Positions 1-8,782 of a DNA stretch of 64,000 bases are shown here, piece by piece (within the stretch, counting starts at the first letter, position 1; the number at the start of each line of letters is the position of its first letter). The stretch is taken from the NCBI GenBank assembly GCA_947501105.1, contig CANMUP010000002.1:434001-498000 (forward strand), read 5' to 3'. Made by a program: the position numbers and the translations under genes. The notes under the pieces are model-generated. The model was not told where the DNA came from. It made no database searches and saw only the letters and a list, made by a program, of their open reading frames with translations. The DNA comes from an uncultured Flaviramulus sp. (GTDB taxonomy: Bacteria > Bacteroidota > Bacteroidia > Flavobacteriales > Flavobacteriaceae).

Positions 1-347
1 TCGGCTTCAGCACTGGTAAAACTATACATTTCACTTCCATCTGTTGTGTTAGTAACTGTAAGCCCAATTATTTGCTTAGGAAGTACAAATTTTAATACTA
101 CTGCTTCTCCCTCTTCATACCTTCCTTCTTTGGCTGGATTCCAGCCTAAAACGGCAATTTCTTCTGGAGTAAAAGTTAACCCGGTTTTAGGGTTTATATT
201 ATCAAAATAATACGCAAAGTTAGTTGTATATCTTTCATCTGACCATCCCTCTCCATTATCTTTTGAACACGCACTAAATATTAATGCTACAAACAATAAA
301 AGAAGAGCGGCTATTTTATACTCTTTTATTATATTAATTTTTTTCAT
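1..347 (-). CDS. Lipoprotein downstream of SusCD, truncated by window edge
   Basis: This is the N-terminal part, about 115 residues, of a secreted lipoprotein whose 3' end lies outside the window. It opens with MKKIN, a hydrophobic stretch and a lipobox ending FSAC, so the mature protein should begin at a lipidated cysteine near residue 27. The rest, with GWSDERYTTNFAYYFDN and a later VLKFVLPKQ stretch, resembles the small beta-sandwich surface proteins that follow susCD genes. It starts 16 bp after the SusD stop, so it is very likely the next gene of the same operon. Exact family and substrate cannot be told from the fragment. Confidence 0.75.
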   Translation of the reverse strand, partial: MKKINIIKEYKIAALLLLFVALIFSACSKDNGEGWSDERYTTNFAYYFDNINPKTGLTFTPEEIAVLGWNPAKEGRYEEGEAVVLKFVLPKQIIGLTVTNTTDGSEMYSFTSAEA

Positions 348-363
348 CTTTAATTTTTTTTAG

Positions 364-1869
364 TTATTTCAACTCCCAAATAAGGTCATCTACATCATCT
401 GTTTCTGCTCCAAACTGTGCAACAAGCGCCGCCTTATAATTAACCTCATTATCTGAAAGTTCTGAACCTGGATAAGTCCATCTTACAGGTATTCCAGGGT
501 CTGAAGCTGGAATGTTAAATGAAGAAAAAGGTAAACTTGGTATACCAGACCTTCTCATATTAAAGAAAGATTCTGTTCCAGAATTTTCTGCAAAAGCGAT
601 GTATTTCTGCTCTAATATTCTTGTTAATCCTGGATCTCCAGTAATATATTCAGATACTGATGCTCCTAAATACGCAGTAATAGCATCCTCTTCTGCTCCA
701 TACCATTCCATTGATGCTCTAACAGCGTTATCATAGTGATCTTTTGCATTATTAGAAATCCATCCCCTATGAGCAGCCTCAGCAATTGTAAACTCTTGCT
801 CCCAATAGCTAAAAAACACACCTGGTTGTCCAACATAATTCCAGTATTTTTCTTGATTAGGTTTTGATATTTCTCCATCTAAGGCTCTTGTAATATTATC
901 TGATGGATCTGCAGTAGAATCTGCACCTTCATAAGAATTTGGATCTGCTTTTACAGCAGCAGGATTACCTGGATTTGCATCAATAGCAGCTTGAGTAGGG
1001 TCTGCTACAATAAATAACCTTGGGTCATTATATGACTTAAGCATATCTATATACGTAGTAGCATATACAACTGATGCTTGGTACACACCATTATCTGGTT
1101 GATACGTTTGTTTAAACCCTTCCTCGTTTGCAAAATCTAACTGAGCATTATCACTTAAACTTGTCATCAACGGATATCTATCAGGATTGTTTACAATGTT
1201 ACTAAAACGTCCTTTAACATTAACCTCGGTATCATTTTCCTTTTTACTTAAAGAAATTAATATTCTTAAGGTGTATGAATTAATTAATTTATGCCATTTT
1301 TGTAAATCGCCATTATAATACACATCTCCTACCAAAACATATCCTGGATTTGCTGTTATAAAAGTGCCTAATTCTTGACTAGCTTCATCTAACCAATTTA
1401 ATGCTTGAATATAAACTGATTTAGAAGAGTCGTATTTTGGTCTAGGATTATCAACACCCATCATAGCTTCAGTTAAAGGCACATCTCCCATACGTCGTGT
1501 CATTTCAATATAGGCGCGTGCTGTATAGAACTTTGCTAAAATTTTATACTCTTCAGCATTTGCTACATCTGCCTCTTCTATCATTTTGTTAATGTTTCGA
1601 ATGCTTCCGTAGCTAAAACCACCACCAAAACCAGACCTCATATTTACAGAGCTAATACCATCTGTAGATGCCCATAAATGGTATTGATAATTTATATAGG
1701 TATCAGTAAAAGAATTGGTAGTACTAGGTGTTAAATTAGTAAACAATAAACTAGGAGGTACCGAGTTAGGATCGTTAGGGTTTTCCCTTAAATCTTCGTA
1801 ATCTAAACAGCTATTAACTGTACAGATAGCGAACAAAAATATAATTGATTTTATTAATATTTTTTTCAT
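364..1869 (-). CDS. SusD/RagB-family outer-membrane nutrient-binding lipoprotein
   Basis: The product (501 aa) has a lipoprotein signal with lipobox TVNSC, then a SusD-like helical body beginning LDYEDLRENPNDPNSV, typical of the SusD-like_2 branch. SusD proteins cap the SusC barrel and capture ligand at the cell surface. The C-terminal part carries ITGDPGLTRILEQKYIAF and FFNMRRSG, which match the usual 'taxed residues/row' region of the family. It lies 11 bp after susC in the sigma-FecR-SusC-SusD operon that diverges from the aminoethylphosphonate genes. Family is clear; the ligand (phosphonate-bearing molecule) is inferred only from context. Confidence 0.93.
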   Translation of the reverse strand: MKKILIKSIIFLFAICTVNSCLDYEDLRENPNDPNSVPPSLLFTNLTPSTTNSFTDTYINYQYHLWASTDGISSVNMRSGFGGGFSYGSIRNINKMIEEADVANAEEYKILAKFYTARAYIEMTRRMGDVPLTEAMMGVDNPRPKYDSSKSVYIQALNWLDEASQELGTFITANPGYVLVGDVYYNGDLQKWHKLINSYTLRILISLSKKENDTEVNVKGRFSNIVNNPDRYPLMTSLSDNAQLDFANEEGFKQTYQPDNGVYQASVVYATTYIDMLKSYNDPRLFIVADPTQAAIDANPGNPAAVKADPNSYEGADSTADPSDNITRALDGEISKPNQEKYWNYVGQPGVFFSYWEQEFTIAEAAHRGWISNNAKDHYDNAVRASMEWYGAEEDAITAYLGASVSEYITGDPGLTRILEQKYIAFAENSGTESFFNMRRSGIPSLPFSSFNIPASDPGIPVRWTYPGSELSDNEVNYKAALVAQFGAETDDVDDLIWELK

Positions 1870-1880
1870 CTTAGCTATTT

Positions 1881-4800
1881 TTAAAATTGAAAGTTTATGT
1901 TAAACCCATAAGATCTTTGAGACGGTTGCTGAAGATTTGTGTCTCCAGTTGCAACAGTATATGTGTCTAAATCCCCATAAGTATCATCCTTAGTCCAGTA
2001 TAATAAGTTTCGACCTACTATAGATATGGCTGCTGACTTAAAGAAGGTTTTATCTAAAAGTTTAGAAGGTAAATTATAGGTAAGTGTTACTTCTCTTAAC
2101 TTAACAAATGTTTTTTCTATTTGATTACTTCTCCAATCTGCTTTATAACCTTGCGCCCATTGTGGGTAAGTAATCAAAGTGCTATTAGGCTCAAAAACAC
2201 GTGTATCTTCTAGTACAGCACCTTCAGCATCGTAGGTTACATCTCCAGATACAATTGCCATACCTGGTATTAACATGGTTCTAGCATCTCCGCCAGTTGC
2301 AAAGGCAATATTAGATAATTCTCTTTCTGGGTGTATAGCATCAGGGTGAGAACCTGACCTCCAAAGGTCTCTCTCATATCTATCAAAAGTAGTACCTCCA
2401 AAACGACCATCAATCAAGAAATTAAGTGAGAAATTTTTATACTGAAGAGTATTATTAATACTAGCATTAAAATCCGGTGTAGTTAACCCTAAATCTCTTG
2501 CTGGAGTACTTACTGGTAATCCATTAGAACCTATTATAAGTTGTCCGTCTGAAGTTCGATCCCATGTATTCCACCAGTAATGTCCTAACTCACCTCCAAT
2601 AAATGTTCTACCTTCTCTATCTGGAATAGTACCATCTTCAAGTGGAGGTAAAGAAATTAAAAAATCACTATACTTATCAAAATTAATAATTGTAGTCCAA
2701 GTAAAGTTATTTGCTTTAAAGGGAATAGCTGTTATAGAAAAATCTAAACCTCTACGCTCAGTTGTTCTACCGTTTTGTTGAATACCATTCCACCCAGATG
2801 CAGCAGAAAACGATTGTGTAAATATTTGTGGACCATAGGTGTTTTGAAAATATGAAAAATCTATTCCAAATCTTCCTTTAAATAATTTTGCTTCAAAACC
2901 ATATTCGTAGGTTGACGTAAATGATGGTGATATATTAGGGTTCTCTAATGTACCAGGGTAACTCGCCGTTGGATTGTTTCTCCATCTTCCTCCTGTATCA
3001 TACGAATTTGTGGCATCATATATACCTAAATCCCCACCAACTTTAGCATAAGCTGTTCTAACTTTAAAGAAATCAATAACATCTGGTAAATCAAAAAATT
3101 CACTTAATATAAAACTACCATATATTGATGGGTAGAAAAACGTGTCATTAGCCGCAGGTAAAGTAGAAGATTTATCTACACGACCAGTAATACCAACATA
3201 AAGTTTATTTTGGTAAGCCAAATCTAAGGTTGCATAACCGCTATAAACCCCTTTTTGCTCTTTGTAACTAGTAGGTTGCACTTGATCTACAGAGTTAGAT
3301 AGCTTAAAAATACCTGGTACAATTAAAGCCGTAGTTGTAGCAGATTCTCTGTGATTTCTAAAGTATCTTTGATTACCACCTAACGTTGCATTAACATTAA
3401 ATTCGTCACCAAAAAAATCTTTATTATAAGATATTAAAAAGTCGGTATTATTCTCAAAATAGCGAGAGTTATTATATCTAAAACGTCCTCCTCTGTCACC
3501 AATACTATAGTCATAAATATCTTTATGAATTTCTTCATTATTGGTTAAAGTAAATGCATTTAAAGTAGAACGCACATAAGCACTAACATTATCGTTAAAT
3601 TTGTAAGTAAACTTTAAAAAAGATATAACATCATTCTTTGTCCAAGGCTTTTTCCATGCGTGAGCTAAAATATATGGGTTATTAAAACGCCAATGTTCTA
3701 CAAAGTTTTGACGAATATTTTCTTTTCCAGGTTCCCATATTTGATCTTTAAAGTTTCTAACATCAAAATGCGCACCACCCCAAATCGCTAAGTTATATAA
3801 AGGAGAGGTTGGTCCATAAGTACCTCTAATTCTATTATCTGAAAACTGATAGTTATATTGAATGGAGCCATCAACAGTAAACTTGTCTGATAAATTTAAG
3901 CTTCCCCTTAAACGTGTTGTATTTATATCTAAACGTTGACCCGGTGTAGATGCTTTAGAGTTTTTATATGTATTAGAAATAACAAAACTTCCTTTATCTG
4001 TATTGGTTTGCACCGTTACATTATGAGATGTAACATGACCAACTTCCATAAAGTTTTTAAGGTTATCAGGGCCTCTAGATATCCAGGGTGTAGGAATACG
4101 GTAGCCTGTAACTGGGTCTATCGGTGAATCATATTGTTCAATAAGTCTACCATCAAATTTTGGCCCCCAAATTGAGTAATCAAAATCATTTACTCCTCCT
4201 CCTAGAGTTTTTCCATCGCCGCCAGCTAAACCACCACCGTATCTGTATTGACCGTTGTTACCTGGTCCATACTCAGTTTGAATACTTGGGATTCTTAAAA
4301 AGCCATCTTGAAAAATTGTTGATGAGTTATATGAAATAACTACACCTTTTTTTTGACTTTTACCAGACTTCAACGTTAATTGAATGGCTCCATTTCTACC
4401 TGGAGAACCATATAAAGCTGATGCAGCACCAGATTTTAGCACTGTAATACTTTCAATATCATCAGATGCTAAATTCCAAATATCAGAATTTGTTTGTGGT
4501 ACACCATCTACTACCATTAAAGGCCTACTACCTCTAAGAAAAAATTGAGGGTCAGAAAAGAAATCTGAAGAATTGTTGGTAATTATTAAACCAGCTACTT
4601 TACCTGTTAAAGATTCAACAATATTAGGTGTTACAGCTTTTTGTAAAGCTTCACCTTTTACCTCTTGAACCGCAAAACCAACACGTTTCTTTTCTTTCTT
4701 AATACCAAGCGCCGTAACAACTACTTCTTCAAGTCTAGCTGCATCTTCTATAAGTATTACATTTATCGCTTCTTCATCTCCAACAGTAATAGTTTGGGTT

Positions 4801-5372
4801 TTCATTCCTACATAAGAAAACTCTAACACATCTCCTTTGTTTGCTGTAATAGAATAATTACCATCAAAATCTGTTTGAGTGCCCTTAGAAGTACCAGCTA
4901 TTATAATATTTACACCTGGCAAGGGGACATTACTTTGATCTGTTACAGTCCCAGTTATTTCAGTTTGTTGTTCCTCACTTTTATCTTTTAAGTCAGGTTC
5001 TGGTTTTTTTTCTTTTAATACTATGGTACTGCTATTCGTAAACTTAAAATCGAACGCCTTACTTACCAAGCTCTTTTCTAGTAATTGGTTTGCACCAATG
5101 ATTCCTTTTTTTAGATTTACCTTTGGAAAATTTTTAAACATATCTTCCTGATAAATAAAATTGAAGCTTGTTTGCTCCATGATAAGTTCAAAAACTTGGT
5201 CTACACTCAACGTCTTATCTTCATCAATCTTAATTTTAGTGTTTTGAGATAAGATATTACTTGGTGTAAAGCTAAAAAGCACACTACAGTATAGGAGTAT
5301 AAGTGACCTCATGATAATTAACAGTAGTTTCTTTTTAAAACTAAAAAGAAAGTTAGTTGATTTAATTTCCAT
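1881..5372 (-). CDS. SusC/RagA TonB-dependent receptor with STN signalling domain
   Basis: A 1163-residue outer-membrane transporter. After the signal sequence come an STN domain (about 45-120, starting KIKIDEDKTLSVDQVFELI), a carboxypeptidase-regulatory-like domain (about 138-210, GTVTDQSNVPLPGVNI), a TonB-box-like ARLEEVVVTALG, the plug (VVDGVPQ, ITVLKSGAASALYGSPG) and a long beta-barrel ending in an aromatic-rich strand. The STN domain is the part that contacts a FecR-type anti-sigma factor, fitting the sigma/FecR genes just upstream. The N-terminus, with its second Met before the hydrophobic core, parallels the other SusC of this window, which supports the chosen start. The ligand is not readable from the sequence. 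Confidence 0.95.
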   Translation of the reverse strand: MEIKSTNFLFSFKKKLLLIIMRSLILLYCSVLFSFTPSNILSQNTKIKIDEDKTLSVDQVFELIMEQTSFNFIYQEDMFKNFPKVNLKKGIIGANQLLEKSLVSKAFDFKFTNSSTIVLKEKKPEPDLKDKSEEQQTEITGTVTDQSNVPLPGVNIIIAGTSKGTQTDFDGNYSITANKGDVLEFSYVGMKTQTITVGDEEAINVILIEDAARLEEVVVTALGIKKEKKRVGFAVQEVKGEALQKAVTPNIVESLTGKVAGLIITNNSSDFFSDPQFFLRGSRPLMVVDGVPQTNSDIWNLASDDIESITVLKSGAASALYGSPGRNGAIQLTLKSGKSQKKGVVISYNSSTIFQDGFLRIPSIQTEYGPGNNGQYRYGGGLAGGDGKTLGGGVNDFDYSIWGPKFDGRLIEQYDSPIDPVTGYRIPTPWISRGPDNLKNFMEVGHVTSHNVTVQTNTDKGSFVISNTYKNSKASTPGQRLDINTTRLRGSLNLSDKFTVDGSIQYNYQFSDNRIRGTYGPTSPLYNLAIWGGAHFDVRNFKDQIWEPGKENIRQNFVEHWRFNNPYILAHAWKKPWTKNDVISFLKFTYKFNDNVSAYVRSTLNAFTLTNNEEIHKDIYDYSIGDRGGRFRYNNSRYFENNTDFLISYNKDFFGDEFNVNATLGGNQRYFRNHRESATTTALIVPGIFKLSNSVDQVQPTSYKEQKGVYSGYATLDLAYQNKLYVGITGRVDKSSTLPAANDTFFYPSIYGSFILSEFFDLPDVIDFFKVRTAYAKVGGDLGIYDATNSYDTGGRWRNNPTASYPGTLENPNISPSFTSTYEYGFEAKLFKGRFGIDFSYFQNTYGPQIFTQSFSAASGWNGIQQNGRTTERRGLDFSITAIPFKANNFTWTTIINFDKYSDFLISLPPLEDGTIPDREGRTFIGGELGHYWWNTWDRTSDGQLIIGSNGLPVSTPARDLGLTTPDFNASINNTLQYKNFSLNFLIDGRFGGTTFDRYERDLWRSGSHPDAIHPERELSNIAFATGGDARTMLIPGMAIVSGDVTYDAEGAVLEDTRVFEPNSTLITYPQWAQGYKADWRSNQIEKTFVKLREVTLTYNLPSKLLDKTFFKSAAISIVGRNLLYWTKDDTYGDLDTYTVATGDTNLQQPSQRSYGFNINFQF

Positions 5373-5422
5373 AAATTTGCATTTTATTAGTTGATTAATA
5401 ATTAGTTAATTGATTAATAATT

Positions 5423-5475
5423 CTAAAGGGGGGCAAAGCGTTTTTACTTTGGACAGTCGAAAACTTTGCTTCCTC
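5423..5475 (-). promoter_or_regulatory. SusC leader hairpin element, copy 1
   Basis: In the 5' leader of susC, read on the minus strand, arms GCAAAGTTTT (5469-5460) and AAAAACGCTTTGC (5445-5433) can pair, with a run of C residues just after. The same order of blocks (GGA, AAAGTTT, AAAGTA, AAAAC, CT, CCCC) is present in the leader of the second susC at 15399-15443. Its location between fecR and susC suggests post-transcriptional or internal-promoter control. Function is inference. Confidence 0.5.
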
Positions 5476-5482
5476 TTATTTT

Positions 5483-6679
5483 TTATTTTATAATTATAGT
5501 GTCGTTTTTTATTTCATAGGCATTTATAAATTTTGTGTTTTTTATTATTGAAAGAATTTCTTCTAAATTTTGACTTTTATTTAATACCCCTATATATTTA
5601 ACTGTTTCCAGTTCTTCATTTAAAATTTGAATGTCCACATTGTACCAGCGGGACAGGACTTTCATAATTTCTTTTAAACTTTTCTTTTTAAAACTGAAGA
5701 CCCCATTTCGCCATGCAATTTCTGGAGCAACATTCACTTCTTTTACTTCTATGTTTTTTGTTTCTTTACTTAAGATAGATTGTTGGTTTGGCTTTAATTC
5801 TTTCTTTTGTACGGTGTTGTCTAAAACTATTTTCCCTTCAATTAGAGTAGTGTAAATAAGAGCTTCATCATGATAGGCTTTAATATTAAACTCAGTTCCT
5901 ATAACTTCAATAGCTTGGTTTTCTGTAAGTATTTTAAAAGTAGCACCATGATGATTTTCACTTGGTGATACATCAAAATAAGCTTCTCCATATACAAGTT
6001 CTACTTGACGGGTTTTTCCTTTTATAAAGTTTTTTGGATATTTTAATTGAGATTCTGAGTTTAACCAAACTTGAGTTCCGTCTTCTAATTTTACAAAAAA
6101 TTGGCCTCCTCTTGGAATGGTTAAATAATTATATACTATTTCAGGTTTAGTATTATTAGCTTTAGATTTATAAACTAACTCTTCACCATTACTAGTTAAA
6201 TTGTCTGCGATGTAATCTTGTCCCTTTTCTAAAGCTATTGTAGATCCATCTTCTAGGGTTAAAATTGCTTTATCTGTACCTATTTTAATTTTTGAATTGG
6301 TATTAACAATTTTTGGAACTTCAATTACTGTACTTGATTGATTGCTATTAAAAAAAGAAATAGTTAAAATTAGTACTAGAACAGCGCAGGCAGCAAATAG
6401 AGGGAAATTTTTATAACCTTTTAATAAGTGAATTTTATTGTTGTTTTGAAGAGCTTCATCTTTGAGTTCATTAGTAGTTAATTGCCGTATTTTATTTTGA
6501 ATCTCAATCCAATCTGCTCTTTTACCATTATTTGTTGCAGTAAGTACCCAAGCCTTTTTTAATTTAAGAAATAAAGACTTATTTTTTGGAGAGGCATCAA
6601 TCCATTCAAATAAGATGGCTATTTCCTCTTCATTAGCGGTATTGGAAAGATACTTGTATATTAGGTTTTGCATTGACAT
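5483..6679 (-). CDS. FecR-family anti-sigma factor
   Basis: 398 aa inner-membrane regulator. Residues 1-90 form the cytoplasmic sigma-binding region; one membrane segment lies near 93-110 (FPLFAACAVLVLILTISFF); the periplasmic FecR domain runs about 185-290 with TIPRGGQFFVKLEDGTQVWLNSE removed to its core PRGG and VWLNS motifs; a DUF4974 domain closes the protein (KKKSLKEIMKVLSRWYNVD). In this family the periplasmic part senses the STN domain of the partner SusC and releases the ECF sigma factor. It follows the sigma gene by 36 bp and is closely similar to the FecR at 14098-15273, so the two systems probably arose by duplication. A second in-frame ATG lies two codons downstream. Confidence 0.94.
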   Translation of the reverse strand: MSMQNLIYKYLSNTANEEEIAILFEWIDASPKNKSLFLKLKKAWVLTATNNGKRADWIEIQNKIRQLTTNELKDEALQNNNKIHLLKGYKNFPLFAACAVLVLILTISFFNSNQSSTVIEVPKIVNTNSKIKIGTDKAILTLEDGSTIALEKGQDYIADNLTSNGEELVYKSKANNTKPEIVYNYLTIPRGGQFFVKLEDGTQVWLNSESQLKYPKNFIKGKTRQVELVYGEAYFDVSPSENHHGATFKILTENQAIEVIGTEFNIKAYHDEALIYTTLIEGKIVLDNTVQKKELKPNQQSILSKETKNIEVKEVNVAPEIAWRNGVFSFKKKSLKEIMKVLSRWYNVDIQILNEELETVKYIGVLNKSQNLEEILSIIKNTKFINAYEIKNDTIIIK

Positions 6680-6696
6680 TTTAAGTTACATTAGTT

Positions 6697-6723
6697 AGTA
6701 CACTTAAAAAGGCATTTACCCTA
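6697..6723 (-). promoter_or_regulatory. Possible ECF-type promoter for fecR-susCD, copy 1
   Basis: On the minus strand TAGGGT (6723-6718) is followed after 16 bases by GTACT (6701-6697). The same TAGGGT-N16-GT arrangement precedes the second fecR at 14050-14077. It overlaps the stop codon of the sigma gene and lies just before fecR. Two copies in matching positions support it, but the consensus of this sigma subgroup was not checked. Confidence 0.35.
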
Positions 6724-7345
6724 TATATAAAATATATTTTTGTAAAAATTGATAAAAAACAAATAGTAGGATTAGAGGCGCATAATGAGCTAATTTTAAT
6801 TTAAGCTCCTTATTAGCTCTTGTTATATTTGCTTCTACGGCTTTAATTGAAATATCTAATTCTTTCGCTATTTCTCTGTTTTTTTTGTTTTCTCTTCGAC
6901 GTTTAATAAAGACTTGTCTGCACCGTTCTGGTAATTCTTGAATTGCTCTTTCTATGATTACTTCTAATTCAGATAAATCCATTGAATCAAAATGTAAAGC
7001 ATTTAATACTTCTATATTTAACTGATTTTCTTTTTCCTGTAATTTCTGTGTTTTGTATTTAAGAACAATATTATTATGCCTAATCTGGTTTAAGCAATTA
7101 GATTTTGCAGATGTAAATAAAAATGCAGGAATTCCAGTATCTTTAATTATCTTCTCTTTGTTGATCCACAAATTTATAAAAGCCTCTTGTGCCATACTTT
7201 TTGACTTATCTTCATCATATAAAAATTGCATGCAAAACCCAACAATGTTATTATAATATTTATCAAAATAATATTGGAAAGCAATCTCATCCCCACGTTT
7301 GAAACGCAGGAAAACAGACTTTTTTGTTAATGAGAGATTTTTCAT
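6716..7345 (-). CDS. ECF RNA polymerase sigma-70 factor (Bacteroidota FecR-associated type)
   Basis: 209 aa. Region 2 covers about 25-90 (YYFDKYYNNIVGFCMQFL, then AQEAFINLWINKEKI) and region 4 about 125-180 (ELPERCRQVFIKRRRENKKNREI broken here as ELPERCRQVF and REIAKELDIS, then VEANITRANKEL). The C-terminus has a hydrophobic extension (LILLFVFYQFL), common in this flavobacterial subgroup and possibly a membrane tether. Its neighbours are the FecR anti-sigma factor and the SusCD operon it presumably activates; it diverges from phnA across a 200-bp region. Confidence 0.93.
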   Translation of the reverse strand: MKNLSLTKKSVFLRFKRGDEIAFQYYFDKYYNNIVGFCMQFLYDEDKSKSMAQEAFINLWINKEKIIKDTGIPAFLFTSAKSNCLNQIRHNNIVLKYKTQKLQEKENQLNIEVLNALHFDSMDLSELEVIIERAIQELPERCRQVFIKRRRENKKNREIAKELDISIKAVEANITRANKELKLKLAHYAPLILLFVFYQFLQKYILYIG

Positions 7346-7409
7346 GAATTAAATTTTAATAGTAAAATAAATGACTCAAATTTTAATATACTATCACTTT
7401 TAATGTGTG

Positions 7410-7417
7410 CAAAATTA
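7410..7417 (-). promoter_or_regulatory. Bacteroidota -7 box for the left sigma-FecR-SusCD operon
   Basis: TAATTTTG on the minus strand fits the TAnnTTTG -7 consensus and lies about 65 bp upstream of the sigma factor ATG. No convincing -33 TTTG was found at the expected spacing, so the call rests on one box. Confidence 0.35.
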
Positions 7418-7510
7418 CATATTAGCTGTAAATATAAGTTAATAAATTGTAAAATTATTATAATATATGTAAAAAATATACTTTTTATTATATTATAAGT
7501 AAAATTATTT

Positions 7511-7518
7511 TACATTTG
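7511..7518 (+). promoter_or_regulatory. Bacteroidota -7 box for the phnA operon
   Basis: TACATTTG matches TAnnTTTG and lies 27 bp before the phnA start. No good -33 box is seen, which could mean that an activator is needed. The shared 200-bp divergent region would let both operons be co-regulated. Confidence 0.4.
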
Positions 7519-7545
7519 TGAAAATTTAATTACAACATATAATTA

Positions 7546-8757
7546 ATGAAAATCAATAACAGAAATTATCCAAAACAAAAGAAAACAATAATAGGTATAT
7601 GTATGGACGGTACGTCTTTTCCATATTATGAAGCGGCTAAAGACGTCATGCCTAATTTACAACGCTTTATAAAGGAAGGTTCTTTCGGACTTGTAAAAAG
7701 TGTTATACCATCATTTACGAATCCTAATAATATGGCAATTACAACTGGTGTGCCACCTAATGTAAATGGTATTTGTGGAAACTTTTATTGGGATACAGAA
7801 TTGCAAGAAGAGGTCATGATGAATGACCCTAAATACTTAAAAGTACCTACTATTTTATCAGAATTAAGCCATAGTAATCGTAAAGTAGCTGTTGTAACAG
7901 CTAAAGATAAATTGCGAAAAATGCTAGCTCATAATCTTGATGGTATTTGTTTTTCTGCTGAATTTGCAAATGAAGCGACTTTAGAAGGTAACGGTATTGA
8001 AAATGTAGAAACCGATTTAATGAATAAAGTAAGGCCTGGTATTTACGACCCTTACATTTCTGTGTATTGTATTGAAGCTGGAGCTAAACTTTTACAACGC
8101 GAACATTTTGATGTAATGTATTTAACAACCACAGATTTTGTACAGCATAAGTATGCTCCAGGTAGTGAAGGCGCTAACGATTTTCTTTCTAAGATAGATA
8201 TATGGTTTGGTGAATTAGATAAGTTAGGCGCTATTATTGGAGTTACAGCTGACCATGGTATGGAAGCTAAGACCAATGAAGATGGTACGCCTAAAGTACA
8301 ATTCATAGAAAAACTATTAAACGAACAAGGCATTAACACACGTGTCATTTTACCAATTACAGACCCTTACGTAGTGCATCACGGTGCTTTGGGAGGATAC
8401 GGAACTTTATATTTAGATGATAAGTTGCAATTAGAAGATGCTAAAGCATATTTATTAAGTCTTGATGGTATTGAAAAGGTATTAACTAATGCTGAAGCGG
8501 TTGAAGCTTACGAATTGCCAGATGATAGAATTGGTGATTTAGTAGTGTTATCTGATGCAGCTACTACTATTGGTAGGACTCCAGACTGGCATGATCTTGA
8601 CAAAGTAAAAGAGGGTTTAAGATCTCATGGAGGAGAGCACTGTCAAGTGGTGCCAATGGTATTCAATAAAAAATTAAACGACGAATATGCTGAGAAATTA
8701 GCTAGTGGAAATTGCAGAAATTTTGATTTATTTCATTTCTTAAGTAACGGATTTTAA
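7546..8757 (+). CDS. phnA: Phosphonoacetate hydrolase
   Basis: 403 aa cytoplasmic enzyme of the alkaline phosphatase superfamily that cleaves phosphonoacetate to acetate and phosphate. Expected two-metal motifs are present in order: the first Asp in CMDGTS (D21), the nucleophile region SFTNPNNMA, TTDFVQHKY, TADHGM and the late HGGEHCQVVP. It is the third step of the pathway but first in the operon, followed 25 bp later by the aldehyde dehydrogenase that makes its substrate and by the transaminase. That full set separates it from general nucleotide pyrophosphatases of the same fold. No signal peptide, so hydrolysis is cytoplasmic and requires uptake of the intact phosphonate. Confidence 0.95.
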   Translation: MKINNRNYPKQKKTIIGICMDGTSFPYYEAAKDVMPNLQRFIKEGSFGLVKSVIPSFTNPNNMAITTGVPPNVNGICGNFYWDTELQEEVMMNDPKYLKVPTILSELSHSNRKVAVVTAKDKLRKMLAHNLDGICFSAEFANEATLEGNGIENVETDLMNKVRPGIYDPYISVYCIEAGAKLLQREHFDVMYLTTTDFVQHKYAPGSEGANDFLSKIDIWFGELDKLGAIIGVTADHGMEAKTNEDGTPKVQFIEKLLNEQGINTRVILPITDPYVVHHGALGGYGTLYLDDKLQLEDAKAYLLSLDGIEKVLTNAEAVEAYELPDDRIGDLVVLSDAATTIGRTPDWHDLDKVKEGLRSHGGEHCQVVPMVFNKKLNDEYAEKLASGNCRNFDLFHFLSNGF

Positions 8758-8782
8758 TAATAGCCAAAAAATTATCTAATTT

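Noticed and set aside
7546-8757. Alternative call of the first phn gene as a nucleotide pyrophosphatase or a general alkaline phosphatase
   Set aside because: The intact neighbourhood with phnY and phnW, and the lack of a signal peptide, favour phosphonoacetate hydrolase.
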